Part shown: positions 25,074-35,013 of the stretch, one piece after another
Position numbering within the stretch: position 1 is the first letter of the stretch
How the letters are laid out: each line of letters opens with the position of its first letter
Assembly (NCBI RefSeq): GCF_038396675.1
Contig: NC_088924.1
Span: 21,906,001-21,970,000 of the forward strand
Source of the DNA: Hydra vulgaris
Taxonomy: Eukaryota > Cnidaria > Hydrozoa > Anthoathecata > Hydridae
Length of the DNA: 64,000 bases
Direction: 5' to 3'
Translations under genes and position numbers: made by a program
The notes under the pieces: model-generated
Seen by the model: only the letters and a program-made list of their open reading frames with translations
Database searches by the model: none
Told to the model about the DNA's origin: nothing

Positions 25074-25233
25074 TGCGTTGTTTTTGAAGATAATCCAAAG
25101 CGTAACCCCCTACGTTTGATTTCAATAACCGTTTAGCAAAATTTTTCACTTTGGTAATAAATTTTCCTTTCCCTCTATGATGACGAGTTTTATGATGTCG
25201 ACGACGGTGACCTCTTGTACGCCTGCGAGCCAT
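25066..25233 (-). CDS. His/Arg-rich core peptide (55 aa)
   Basis: The N-terminal half is Arg/His/Lys-rich (MARRRTRGHRRRHHKTRHH). The C-terminal half has an amphipathic KVKNFAKRLLK segment and NVGG|Y, an adenain-like site. It is the first of the four-gene basic cluster, about 135 nt after the end of the major capsid gene. It is probably a nucleic-acid-binding virion core protein like adenovirus pVII/pX, inferred from composition, size and position. Confidence 0.6.
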   Translation of the reverse strand: MARRRTRGHRRRHHKTRHHRGKGKFITKVKNFAKRLLKSNVGGYALDYLQKQRNA

Positions 25234-25368
25234 GAACACAACAAATAAAAAAAAACTAGATTAATAATTTTTTTAAGATTTTTTTAGAAATAAATAGCCG
25301 TTTACTTATAAAATAATAAATACAAATAGGGTTTGTTTAATAAAATTAAAAATGTTTTTTATAACAAA

Positions 25369-26829
25369 TTAAGACGATTGAAATTTGGTAGGAATATAGT
25401 TGACTTCAGTGTCGGTTCCTGACCCTTGTTCAATAACTTGAGCTGGATATTGCATATATATAACAAGCACACCTTTTAATTGTTTTGTAAATTGCACATT
25501 GATTTGGAACGAATTATTTCCAGCAATAGTTGCAGGAGGTTTATCGTTGATAAATATATAATCACTAGTGGTATCGATGATTAAAGGTTCTGTAGTGTTA
25601 GTAGTACTAAAATAGAGTTTAGGATGTCTCAAAAAGCTATCATCGTCCGCATTATAAAAATCTGCAATATTGTTAATATTAAAAGTAGAGGGCGTATTTC
25701 CTTTACACCAGGAAACATAATGTTTCCAAAGGGTCAATTGATCGTCTTGCTTTGTCATATCGTATTCAGTAGTATCACCCGCTGAATTAACATATGTTCT
25801 TCTGTAATTATAAAGGGTGATTTTTTTAATCATGCTGCAAGCCATTTCAACCGGTGTAAAACAACCTTTGCTTAAATGATCGCTTTCTTTTTTTGAATTA
25901 ACAGAAAATATAATGTTGTGAGGTACAAGATCTGCTGTTTTTATACTTCCCAAATTGACAGTGACTTCTGACACATTTTCTACATTGGTGACAATTTGTT
26001 CGTAGTGAGCAATACGTAGTAAAGTATACATTTCGTCTTTTTTACTGTTGAGATATAAAGATTTTTCCAAGGATAAACTAGGTTTGAGTCTATACGTATT
26101 GCAATAAATCATTGGGTTTTTAATAGCTACTCCCACATTGGCAAGCGCTGTTACGTTTGCGTCTGAAATAGGTCTTACCCATTCTAATAGTTGATTCATA
26201 TCGTTTTCAATATAAAACTCAAATCTAACTTGTTTATTTTTTCCAAAATATTCTTTCATTTGAAAAATTTCACATATCAAACTCAAAGGCACTCTAAATT
26301 TACAACCTTTTTCTCCAGTCATGAAAGCATTATATCTATCTCTTAGCGTTGTTTGATAACCTGGAGGTACAGGATAAGGTGCAGCAGCTGTATTAAGAGG
26401 ACGAATGAGTCCATTAGGGTCTGCAGATTGTATAAGCGTTTTGGTTTCAGTATAAGTAATAGGGGTTGTATTTTCAGTTTCTTCTGTTAAACCTAAACTA
26501 GGATTAATCCACGACTCTCTAAAAGCTTTTATAAAACTTTTTTTCACTAGCATTGATTTAAATCGATCATAAGAACGATTAATAATAGCGTTGTTTGCGC
26601 AAGTAGTATTATTTTTTTGATAGTTGGGATAAAATTTGAAACATTTAAATAAGGCTTGAATAAAGTTGTTGCAAAGACATACTTTTGTTATCAACTCATC
26701 GTCTGTTGTAGGTGTAAATTTTGTTTGCGTGTTGACATTTTTATAAAGAAATAAATCAAAATCTATATAATAATCGGGTAGATATGTCCATTCGTTAAGT
26801 ATAGTGGTAAAAGAAATTAAATTAGCCAT
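25369..26829 (-). CDS. Major capsid protein candidate, double jelly-roll type (486 aa)
   Basis: Length and position suit a Polinton/adintovirus hexon-like major capsid protein. Residues 176-189 (CKFRVPLSLICEIF) followed by QVRFEFYIEND resemble the conserved strand between the two jelly rolls of that family. The C-terminus has another strand-rich segment (GVLVIYMQYP). It lies between the 68-aa gene and the basic peptide cluster. The frame upstream of this ATG is open for 18 codons and is separated by a single TAA from the 68-aa frame, so the two may once have been one protein, or the start may be as given. Structure prediction would be decisive. The alternative candidate is the 1,017-aa protein. 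Confidence 0.6.
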   Translation of the reverse strand: MANLISFTTILNEWTYLPDYYIDFDLFLYKNVNTQTKFTPTTDDELITKVCLCNNFIQALFKCFKFYPNYQKNNTTCANNAIINRSYDRFKSMLVKKSFIKAFRESWINPSLGLTEETENTTPITYTETKTLIQSADPNGLIRPLNTAAAPYPVPPGYQTTLRDRYNAFMTGEKGCKFRVPLSLICEIFQMKEYFGKNKQVRFEFYIENDMNQLLEWVRPISDANVTALANVGVAIKNPMIYCNTYRLKPSLSLEKSLYLNSKKDEMYTLLRIAHYEQIVTNVENVSEVTVNLGSIKTADLVPHNIIFSVNSKKESDHLSKGCFTPVEMACSMIKKITLYNYRRTYVNSAGDTTEYDMTKQDDQLTLWKHYVSWCKGNTPSTFNINNIADFYNADDDSFLRHPKLYFSTTNTTEPLIIDTTSDYIFINDKPPATIAGNNSFQINVQFTKQLKGVLVIYMQYPAQVIEQGSGTDTEVNYIPTKFQSS

Positions 26830-26883
26830 ATCAGAAGTAAGATCGTAAGAAAATTTTTGATTGTTAACAGCAATGACTTCATC

Positions 26884-27090
26884 TTAAGCTTGAGCTGTTT
26901 GAAAACCAGGATATTTTTCATTTAATACCGCTTTATATTCTGCGCTAATATTACCACTTGTTGCTTCTTGCAATAAACGGTTTTCGTGGTCTGCTTGTGC
27001 CAAAACATCTTCAATAGTAACATGACCATTTGTATTGGGTGTATAGCGATTACTATCGCCGTCTCTCATATATTTAGCTAACGAACCCAT
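26884..27090 (-). CDS. 68-aa protein in frame with the capsid gene
   Basis: A small acidic protein starts MGSLAKYMRDGDSNRY and ends in FQTAQA. Its stop is followed in the same frame by 18 sense codons and then the capsid ATG. An MGS start could be myristoylated, but nothing proves it. It could be a small minor capsid protein or an N-terminal segment cut off by a stop. No homologue is recognised. Confidence 0.5.
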   Translation of the reverse strand: MGSLAKYMRDGDSNRYTPNTNGHVTIEDVLAQADHENRLLQEATSGNISAEYKAVLNEKYPGFQTAQA

Positions 27091-27126
27091 TTTTTTAAAA
27101 AAAGAAAAAAAACAATTTTTTTCTAT

Positions 27127-27747
27127 TTATTCATCTTCTGATTCTGAAGTAGTTTTTTTAAATGGTAATTTTTTATTTTTAACGTCTTTTAAAGCTCGAG
27201 TGTAACCAAGTTCAATTAGACTTTTTTTGTTTAATTTTTTTTTCTTTTTTCGTTGTTATTCTGCATGAGTGAACTCGATAAAATGGCTCTTTGTTGAATA
27301 ATGCAGTTTTTACATAAACCGTTTATTTTGTCGACAGCATTGACTTCTTGAAAGCATTGTGAACAAATGTGTAAAGGACTAGATTTTATTTTAGTTTTTT
27401 TTTCAACAAGTTCTTCTTCTTCTGAACTTTCGGTTTCAGTTTCTGAATATTTTCGTTTTTTAGGTTTGGATTTGATTTGTTCTTTTTTTCTTTTGTTCTT
27501 GGGAGGTTTTTCTTCTAGTATTTTTTTCTTTTTTATTTTTGATTTTTTTAATTTCATCCAATTCGGATTTCATGTTTTGCAATTCAGATTTAGTAGAATA
27601 TTGAGTCAGTTGATTCTGTAATTGTTGCATGTGATTTTTAATTTGATTGAATTGTTCTTTAGGATTGATTTTTGTTTCTTGCATCATATTTTCTTCTAAA
27701 TTGACTAAATTTTTATGATATCTTCCTTTGGCACAAAAGAGACTCAT
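27127..27747 (-). CDS. Coiled-coil, Lys-rich zinc-ribbon protein with two frame switches (~206 aa)
   Basis: The coding signal runs from the ATG at 27747 through a coiled coil (QLQNQLTQYSTKSELQNMK) into a Lys-rich basic region. The frame then changes near 27,535-27,557 to an acidic SETETESSEEEE tract and a C4 zinc ribbon (CSQC...CKNC). It changes back in a T/A run near 27,234-27,250 for an acidic tail ending SESEDE. Start and end frames are the same, so two compensating indels or assembly errors in homopolymers are likely. Its position next to structural genes suggests a virion-associated or scaffold protein; the function is unknown. Confidence 0.5.
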
Positions 27748-27855
27748 TTTTTTTGTAAATAAATAAGAGAAAAAAATAACAACTTTTTTTTTCTTTTTAT
27801 ATTTTCTTAAACATAATAAAAAATAATAGACATTATTTTATACTAAACAAACTAT

Positions 27856-30800
27856 TTAATTGTAAAACGGAACCATTTGAATCTTTAGCGTAGGATTAAA
27901 AAAAACAGTAGAACTAAGATTATTAAAGGTAAGCGGTTCATATTTTGAATTGAGAAACGACCATCTTGTTTGTTTCCAATCGTCTACATCGTTGATATCA
28001 AAGGTGGATAATTGTCCTTGAATAGAAGGATTACGATTTTTTGTAAAATCAATATTGGTGGTTATTTGAGTAGAATTGGTGTAGTCTAATAAATTGAAAA
28101 AAGCAACAATACCGGGAACATAAATTTTGTTCATATACATTCCACAATTTACAGCTTGATCGCATTTGATAAAAATGTAAGCGTCTGTAGTTGAAGGAAA
28201 GTTGGAAACAGTGTTATTAAAATTACTAATTTGAACAAGAGCACATCTTAAGAAAGCGAGTCTTTTTTTTTGAATTTTAAAATCTAACGATATGGCGTTG
28301 GTCATATTTTGATCCACTTGCATAACAAAGGGATTGATTTGTTGAGTTAAACTGTATTGATCTCTTTGTAAAAGTAAAGTATAAGGTATAGGATTGTTCC
28401 CAACAGGTTGATACATTTTTAAAATGATATTTTTTAAAGGTAAACTGTCTGTCCAAGTTTGTATAATCGTACCATCACTCTTTTTTTGATAAATGAATTG
28501 TCCATTAAGAGAAGTGCAATAAAATATTAATTCTGTTGGGTTATTTCCTTGTAATATAGCTTTGACACTATTTAACCATGTTTTATGACTCGGTGTAGTC
28601 GCTCTTTCTAAACTACTTGTTGTGACAAGAGGTACTTTGATGGTAATTGAAAAAATAGGTTTGCTTTGTTCGCAATATAACAAAATTTCAATAAATGTTT
28701 CCGCGTTGTATTTAGCTATTAAACTAAAATCTGCTGAAATTAATTTATAAATATCGTCAGGTAATTTGGATGGTAAAGTTTGAAAAGTAATAGGTGCTCC
28801 AAATTGTTGATGATATGGAGAAATTTCATTTGATTTCATTTCAAAATACAGAGAGTTATTTGAATTAATTAAGGCTTTACTTATTTGTATCGGTGATGAT
28901 AATTGTCTTTCAAAAGACGGCAAACACCAAAAAGTGTAATAATTATTTAAACCGTCTTTAGGAATGCAAGAAGCGATTTGATATTCTTGACTTGTTATTA
29001 GTTTGTTGTAAGTATAACGATAAGATCCATCATAGACAAAATCTGAAAAAGTAATATTGTTTAAATTTAATTTGAGTAAATTGTTAGGTAGTTGATAGTT
29101 TATACTTTCAGTAAAAACGTCTAACATTTTTAATTCTCGTTCGGGCCATATGATTTGTTCTACGTTAAAAAAAGGTATTGGTAAAGATGATAATGGTACG
29201 TTTTTTAATGTAAAACGATAATATTTTCTTTGACTTGTATTTGGAAAAAATATTTGGTAAAAACTTGTAAGGATTTCCGTCGGTTCAACACCTATACCTG
29301 TTCCTTGAATGTAAAGAAATTTTGTTGCTATATTTCCAATGGCGAGTCTAAAAATTTCTATAAAACCTTCTAAGGTCATTTTTTCTTGTGTGTAGTTTCC
29401 GTTAGTGTCTTTAACATTGACATGATCGTTCCAAATTTTCCATAAAGCGTTAATTTTGATAGGAATATCAACGAGTTCAGTTTCTATATTATATATATTA
29501 CCTTCGGATTTTATTGTGTTTGAGTTGGTCATTATTTTTAATAAAAAAAAAGCAATTTGCCATGGCACAACATGTTTCATTTTGCTTGTTTTAACGCTTT
29601 CTGTAGTAGGTAAAAGATTATTAATATAAACATCTAAATCAACGCTTAAAATATTAGCATCACGTGTGTCTGGAACAATAGGACTTGTTGAAGAGTTTTG
29701 AACAAATGTTCCTCCATATTTTGGTGTTACCATGACATGAATAAAAGGTCGTACAAAAGTTTCTTCTACATTGTTTAAAATGATTTGTCTTTGAGGTGTT
29801 AGATTTGCTATATCACCTGGAGCTACTTCTGGATGATTGATGTAAAGGAGAAAATTTTTACTAGTTCGAGTTGATAAAGAAAAGTTATATAAATTATCAT
29901 ATCTCGATTTGTAAGAAAGATAATCATATTGCAGTAAGGATGTAAAATCTTGAGCAGTGTGTTGATTTGCGGTTGTTCTGTTTGAAAAAAAACCAAAATA
30001 GGATAGTCCTCTTTCATTCGTTTTGCTTCCAATACTCGATCTTATAGGGTAAAGATAAGAAGGGTTATTAATAAATTCATTTGTTTTTGGTTTATAATAC
30101 CAAAAAAAATTATAATTAGGAACGGTAATGTAAGAATAGGCTTGTATATATTGTTTGATGTTCATGTTTGAATCTATATTTAATTTTGAAATGATAGTAT
30201 TTTCGTTGTTAGTTACATAACGGAAGTGTGTATTTGAATCGAATAAATATTTCAAATTTAAATATTTTTGATTGGATATAGCATTAATTTTATTTTGATA
30301 ATTTGGAAAAAAGTCAGTAAAATAAAGTTTTCTATTTAAAGAAGTATTAAAAAGTTCTAAACGTCTAATTAAAAAATCGTCTTGATAAGGACTTGGACTA
30401 GCATTACCAAACATTTTTGCGTAATTTAATTGAGTTGCTATTGCTTCTTGATGAAACGATGACATTTTTTCCATATCCAAAATATCAAAATTTAAAAATG
30501 TGTCACCTGGTAAGGTTTGAAAATTGGTAAATAAAACAACATTTTTTGTTATGAGATAAAATGGAATTTTTCTAGTGGGATTGCTAATGATATCATTTTG
30601 AATGTCTGTTATCATTTGTTTGATAGAAGGTTTGGATTCCATTCTTAAACCATAATTGTTTTCTAAGAAGGATAGGTTTTCATCTACTCGAGTTAAATTA
30701 GTAGGTACGTCCATACTGGCTAAATGTAAAATGGTGTTATTTTTAAATGTGGGTTTGTCGATATCGTTAGGAGTCAAGGGCAAACTAAAATCGTTCAACA

Positions 30801-30909
30801 CATTATAATGCTCGCTAGCTTTATTTTTATTTTTAATTTCACTAAAATAATACGTGCTACAATCATATTTATTTACATCTAAAACATCGTCAAACGTTAA
30901 ATTGTTCAT
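27856..30909 (-). CDS. Large structural-protein candidate (1,017 aa)
   Basis: A fully open, Asn/Thr/Phe-rich protein without transmembrane segments, with many alternating hydrophobic strands and no catalytic motif. Its ATG overlaps the integrase stop by 4 nt (ATGA), so it is co-transcribed. It sits where adenoviruses place penton base relative to IIIa and hexon, and its size suits a large virion shell or vertex protein. I do not recognise the family. A divergent major capsid, penton-fibre fusion or adinto-like minor capsid are all possible. Confidence 0.5.
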   Translation of the reverse strand: MNNLTFDDVLDVNKYDCSTYYFSEIKNKNKASEHYNVLNDFSLPLTPNDIDKPTFKNNTILHLASMDVPTNLTRVDENLSFLENNYGLRMESKPSIKQMITDIQNDIISNPTRKIPFYLITKNVVLFTNFQTLPGDTFLNFDILDMEKMSSFHQEAIATQLNYAKMFGNASPSPYQDDFLIRRLELFNTSLNRKLYFTDFFPNYQNKINAISNQKYLNLKYLFDSNTHFRYVTNNENTIISKLNIDSNMNIKQYIQAYSYITVPNYNFFWYYKPKTNEFINNPSYLYPIRSSIGSKTNERGLSYFGFFSNRTTANQHTAQDFTSLLQYDYLSYKSRYDNLYNFSLSTRTSKNFLLYINHPEVAPGDIANLTPQRQIILNNVEETFVRPFIHVMVTPKYGGTFVQNSSTSPIVPDTRDANILSVDLDVYINNLLPTTESVKTSKMKHVVPWQIAFFLLKIMTNSNTIKSEGNIYNIETELVDIPIKINALWKIWNDHVNVKDTNGNYTQEKMTLEGFIEIFRLAIGNIATKFLYIQGTGIGVEPTEILTSFYQIFFPNTSQRKYYRFTLKNVPLSSLPIPFFNVEQIIWPERELKMLDVFTESINYQLPNNLLKLNLNNITFSDFVYDGSYRYTYNKLITSQEYQIASCIPKDGLNNYYTFWCLPSFERQLSSPIQISKALINSNNSLYFEMKSNEISPYHQQFGAPITFQTLPSKLPDDIYKLISADFSLIAKYNAETFIEILLYCEQSKPIFSITIKVPLVTTSSLERATTPSHKTWLNSVKAILQGNNPTELIFYCTSLNGQFIYQKKSDGTIIQTWTDSLPLKNIILKMYQPVGNNPIPYTLLLQRDQYSLTQQINPFVMQVDQNMTNAISLDFKIQKKRLAFLRCALVQISNFNNTVSNFPSTTDAYIFIKCDQAVNCGMYMNKIYVPGIVAFFNLLDYTNSTQITTNIDFTKNRNPSIQGQLSTFDINDVDDWKQTRWSFLNSKYEPLTFNNLSSTVFFNPTLKIQMVPFYN

Positions 30910-32201
30910 TTTTTCTTTTTTGCTTGCAGTTTTTTCTTCAAAGGTTTTAAAAAAGTGTTAACATATTCGTTAAAGTTTTTATAATAAATGTCTTTGTCTT
31001 CTTCGTTAACAGGTAACAAATCTTCTCGCTTTAATTTAAATGTTGTATTTAAATCGCCCACTATTCCCACTTTATAAATATAAACGGGTAAATAACCTTC
31101 GACTGAAGGGTTAGTACGCTTAAAGACTTTGATAATAATCACTTTTTTGGTAGTGTCCCAATACGGTTGATCGCGAGTAGTCGATTTGCTAAATGTGTCT
31201 TTGGGATCTATTTTATATTTTTTCAAATAACATTCGGTTCCAACGGAGAGAGGTTTGTATATTTTTAATTTTTCGTTTTTGTATTCTTTTTCTACTCGAT
31301 GTAACATGTTGGAAGAAAAATGATGTCCTCGTCTTTTGCCGTCTCGGTATTGATCGACTAAACGAAGAGCTTTACCTTTGGCATCGTCAGCATCCAATTC
31401 ATTAGGAGCGATTCCACTCGTGACTCGTTCTTTTTCGTTGAGTTTTTGTTCAATGTCCTCGATATAAAAACTCCAATTCTTTTTTTGAAGTTCGCCTTGT
31501 TTTCTTAATTTTTGATAAAGTTGTTTTAATCGTCCTATAGTTGATTCGGCCAAGTAAGCTTTTCCATAATTTTTAGAACTAAAATGAACAATGTTTTGTT
31601 CGTAACACCATTCTTCCATTTTGTTATTAAAAAATTCACCACCTTGATCCGTTTGCAAGTAGATAAAAGTTTTATCGTCTCTTTTAATGTCTTCAAAAAT
31701 ATGTTTAAAACTGCTCAGCACTTTGTCGGCTGTTTTTTTACTGGTGACCCTCAAATAGACTTTTTTAGATACTCCATCAACTAAAACTAAACAAAATTCG
31801 GGTCGATGAGGAGCAAAATTTAAATTAAAACTGTTCATGTCGGCCAAATTAGCTTGAAAATATTGCCGAGGTCTATCGTACGAATATTGATGTGTTTCGT
31901 AAACATAAGGTTTGCGAGGGGCTTGTTTTTTAACGTTGACATCTGTTGTTTTTTTAAAAAGCAAAGTAACGTGTGACCAAGCGGTAATGAGACCGTTCCA
32001 TTTTGCGTAAATGGAATTTTCTAAAAGCGCTCTGAGTTGATCATAAAATTTCAAATCGGCTGGATTTTTTTTTAAAGTGTCCAATTGTAGTAATACTTTT
32101 TTAATTTTGGGTACATCTGTCAACGCAAAGAAACGACTCGATAATTTAGACAGTTGATTTTCTACAAGGTTGTCAATAGCATCTCTCAAAACATTGTCCA
32201 T
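30906..32201 (-). CDS. Retroviral-type (rve) integrase, Polinton class (431 aa)
   Basis: The DDE triad is visible: D121 in QANLADM, D185 in LQTDQGGEF and E219 in YLAESTIGRL, with 33 residues between the second Asp and the Glu. The strand and helix pattern is that of retrovirus/Maverick integrases. The N-terminal 90 residues are helical. After the core is a C-terminal SH3-like segment (VGTECYLKKYK...) and a Lys-rich tail. It would insert the linear viral genome into host DNA. The gene is intact, with flanking structural genes in the same direction and a 4-nt overlap downstream. Confidence 0.9.
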   Translation of the reverse strand: MDNVLRDAIDNLVENQLSKLSSRFFALTDVPKIKKVLLQLDTLKKNPADLKFYDQLRALLENSIYAKWNGLITAWSHVTLLFKKTTDVNVKKQAPRKPYVYETHQYSYDRPRQYFQANLADMNSFNLNFAPHRPEFCLVLVDGVSKKVYLRVTSKKTADKVLSSFKHIFEDIKRDDKTFIYLQTDQGGEFFNNKMEEWCYEQNIVHFSSKNYGKAYLAESTIGRLKQLYQKLRKQGELQKKNWSFYIEDIEQKLNEKERVTSGIAPNELDADDAKGKALRLVDQYRDGKRRGHHFSSNMLHRVEKEYKNEKLKIYKPLSVGTECYLKKYKIDPKDTFSKSTTRDQPYWDTTKKVIIIKVFKRTNPSVEGYLPVYIYKVGIVGDLNTTFKLKREDLLPVNEEDKDIYYKNFNEYVNTFLKPLKKKLQAKKKK

Positions 32202-32228
32202 TTGTTAAAAAAAAGTCGGAATATTTTG

Positions 32229-34250
32229 TTAGAGTGCTTTTTTCCTCGATCTTGTTTCTATTGGTTTTCTTCTTAATTCTAAACGAGCTTTTGTGCTTAA
32301 TATTGGAGTTTCACTAGTTTCAGTTGAAGCACTAGCTTCATCGGGTAAAGAAGTGCTAACTGTTTCAGGTAAAGAAGTAGCTCCTAATAATGTAGGATCA
32401 GTTTCAGGTTCTGTAGGTGTAGTTGTAGGTTCTTCTTCTTTTTTAGGTTCTATCGGACCTGAATGTGGATCGCTTGCTCGTGTTCGTGGTTCTTTTATGG
32501 GTGTAGGAATTTCTAATAAAGAAGCCTTTGTTAACGGGTGAGTGAATAAATTTCTTGTTTTAAAATGAGTAAGTAGTTTTAAAGCGTTGGCAAAATTTAC
32601 AATATTATTAGAATCCATTTCAAAACATTTTTTATAAGATATTAAAAGCGAATTTAAACGAGCAAGTTGAGAATTATACATTGCACCCATTATCATCAAC
32701 ATTTCGAGTAAACTTTTTTCTTTGATTGTATTTTCTGTACTGTAAAATTGATTTGAATTGGATTTAATATGTTGCAATATTCCCGACATACCTCCTTTAG
32801 CACAAGTTTGTTCTACTTGTTCTTTTAATAGGGTCACATCTGTTACGTCTCTAAAAGGTAAAGAAGGCACAGTGTTGAAAAAAGTTTTGAACGTTAAATA
32901 GACCATCGTTTCTCCAATGGCTCTGCTGGCTAACGCGTTTTCGTTAGAGTTGTTTAACATTTGAACAAAAATATCTTTATTAGGTAGTAAATAACTGTTG
33001 ATTTGAATGTATTCTCTTAATATTTCAAATTTATCACCTCGAAACATTTCACCATATTGTATACATCTTTGTTGAATAATGTCTTTTGTTTGTGTTAATA
33101 TTTCAAACGCTTTACTTCCACCAAAACTTTTATCGCTGAGAGATTCGCTTTCTATAAAACTAGAAGTCATAACAGTGTAAGGATCTCGAATTAGAGCGCT
33201 AGCATATAGACCTTCGGAGGTTAATTTAGTTTCGTTTCGGAAGGGTATGTTGTATTTTTTAATAAAACTCCATAATTTGGCAAAAGTGAGTTGTCTTATT
33301 TGGTAATAATCGGCTACTATTCTCATGTTTGTTACAGAATGAGAAGAAGTGAGTAAAGTTAAAAATTCGTTAGCATAATAGGAATATTGTTTCGGATCGT
33401 TTATTTTTTCAAAGGCAAAGTTGCTGACATTGTTAATAATACTAGCTATAGATTCTTCTACATCTACGACGTTGGCTAGGTATAAAATATAAATTTTTAA
33501 ATTGCTTAAAGTGGCTTTTTCATTTCTCGGTTTGTAAACGCGTAAAGAAATTTGATGTGATCCAAAACGATAATTAACTTGATTCTTACACATGTCTATC
33601 AGATATTTAGGTAAGTTGGGAATTTTTTTTATAGATTCGTTTTGATAAAGCTGTTCTAGAATTTCACTTGCATTGGCTGTTTCGTGAAAAATTAAAAATT
33701 TATTAAGAGGTGTCAAAGTGTAAATTTTTTTATTAGCTGATGGAATAGTGTTTAAAGTAGTAGAACGTGGTAAAGTGTTTAATGTAGATTGAATAGATGT
33801 GGGTGGTGTGATAGTAAGAGAGTTGTCTTGAATAGGAAATCTTTTTAAATTTCTCATCATTCTTAAAGAATCGCTAATGTTTCTTTGATCGATTTGATCA
33901 TTGAATTCGCTTTGTTTATTCAGATTTAAAATGGATTTAAAAGCGTAAGCATCACCTCCTACGTTGAGATAGGTTTTCCATTTTTCTTGATCACTGATTA
34001 AACTTGTAGCTATATCACTATCGAGCATAGTGTCTAGAGGTAACAAAGCATTTAAACTTTGTTGAAAGCTCACTTCGCCAGCAATTTGATTTTCGAGATT
34101 GATGGGATCAGCATAATTGAGAGAAGAAGGTAAATCGTATCTCTGGATAAGCTCAGAGACATTGGATGTGTTTGTTTCTCCAGATTCTAGGTTAGCTTGT
34201 TCGTTTTCTTGTTCGTCGATTTGTAATATTTTTTTGTTAAAAACATCCAT
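32229..34250 (-). CDS. Large capsid-associated protein in the IIIa position (673 aa)
   Basis: A helix-rich protein begins with an acidic N-terminus, has a long alpha-helical central region, and ends with a low-complexity Pro/Thr/Ser/Glu tail and basic RKPIETRSRKKAL. No catalytic motif is visible. Its size, helical character and place immediately downstream of a 52K-position gene and the packaging ATPase are those of adenovirus IIIa, the cement protein under the vertex. This is a positional inference; sequence similarity cannot be shown by eye. The gene lies 70 nt after the stop of the preceding gene and 28 nt before the integrase start. Confidence 0.45.
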   Translation of the reverse strand: MDVFNKKILQIDEQENEQANLESGETNTSNVSELIQRYDLPSSLNYADPINLENQIAGEVSFQQSLNALLPLDTMLDSDIATSLISDQEKWKTYLNVGGDAYAFKSILNLNKQSEFNDQIDQRNISDSLRMMRNLKRFPIQDNSLTITPPTSIQSTLNTLPRSTTLNTIPSANKKIYTLTPLNKFLIFHETANASEILEQLYQNESIKKIPNLPKYLIDMCKNQVNYRFGSHQISLRVYKPRNEKATLSNLKIYILYLANVVDVEESIASIINNVSNFAFEKINDPKQYSYYANEFLTLLTSSHSVTNMRIVADYYQIRQLTFAKLWSFIKKYNIPFRNETKLTSEGLYASALIRDPYTVMTSSFIESESLSDKSFGGSKAFEILTQTKDIIQQRCIQYGEMFRGDKFEILREYIQINSYLLPNKDIFVQMLNNSNENALASRAIGETMVYLTFKTFFNTVPSLPFRDVTDVTLLKEQVEQTCAKGGMSGILQHIKSNSNQFYSTENTIKEKSLLEMLMIMGAMYNSQLARLNSLLISYKKCFEMDSNNIVNFANALKLLTHFKTRNLFTHPLTKASLLEIPTPIKEPRTRASDPHSGPIEPKKEEEPTTTPTEPETDPTLLGATSLPETVSTSLPDEASASTETSETPILSTKARLELRRKPIETRSRKKAL

Positions 34251-34320
34251 GTTGTAGGCATTTTTGGCTAATACCTTACGTAAAGTTAATAAGGAGACTC
34301 GTGATAAGGTCTATATCTAT

Positions 34321-35013
34321 TCATGTTTCATAAAAATACAAATTATTTTGAAAATACAATTCTTTTTGACAATAATCAACGTCAAACTGTTGTCTTAATA
34401 AATCGATTACAGTTTTTGTAGGTTGTATAGTGTCGAATGAGATTAATTTATTGGCATAATAATTTATAATTTCGTGATAAAGTTTAAAACGAGTAGAGTT
34501 GAAATATTCTTTTAAAACGTCGTAATTGTGATAAACATAGTCTGATATAGCTTGATTTTTATCTTTCATTTTTTCTTTTTTCATGATGACTTTTCCGTTT
34601 TCATTAAATTTTGGATACGGATACAAATATTCTTTGACAAAAAGTTTAATTTCTATACAAACGTATTCTTGAAAAGCGTTTTTTATCTGTTGTCGTTCGT
34701 GATCCGATAAAAGTTCATATTTTAACATTTTTACAGCATTAAAACGCGTTAAAATTTCTTTCATCCATATTTTAATTTCGTTTTCGTCAATGTCTTTTCT
34801 TCTATTCATTTTGGGAATAAAAATTTGTCCTCGAACAGCCAACTTTTGTCTCATGGCTTGACGTTTGCTTGCTTTGTTGGAAGGATTGCAACATTCGTAA
34901 TCGTTTTGTAAAATTCGTAAAAATTCTTCGCTTTCCCAATCATTCAGAATCAGAACCGGGTCCACCGTCTGAAGATTCGTCTGTAGATTCGTCTGAAGAT
35001 TCGCACAATCCAT
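34321..35013 (-). CDS. Helical protein overlapping the ATPase 3' end (230 aa)
   Basis: I chose the ATG at 35013 (MDCANLQTNLQ). The upstream GTG is not expected in a eukaryote. The first 74 nt overlap the ATPase gene in another frame, in a repeated segment that reads LQTNLQTNLQ here and SSDESTDESSD there. The remainder is charged and helical with KRQAMRQKL near the N-terminus. Its position between packaging ATPase and IIIa-like gene parallels adenovirus 52/55K, a packaging scaffold. A true start further downstream is possible. No family is recognised. Confidence 0.5.
   Translation of the reverse strand: MDCANLQTNLQTNLQTVDPVLILNDWESEEFLRILQNDYECCNPSNKASKRQAMRQKLAVRGQIFIPKMNRRKDIDENEIKIWMKEILTRFNAVKMLKYELLSDHERQQIKNAFQEYVCIEIKLFVKEYLYPYPKFNENGKVIMKKEKMKDKNQAISDYVYHNYDVLKEYFNSTRFKLYHEIINYYANKLISFDTIQPTKTVIDLLRQQFDVDYCQKELYFQNNLYFYET

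Noticed and set aside
27856..30909. Naming the 1,017-aa protein as hexon or penton
   Set aside because: No recognisable motif supports either; the 486-aa protein has the better capsid-like segment.
32293..32541. 82-codon plus-strand frame opposite the 673-aa gene
   Set aside because: Antisense shadow of the low-complexity Pro/Thr/Ser tail; no start context or leader.
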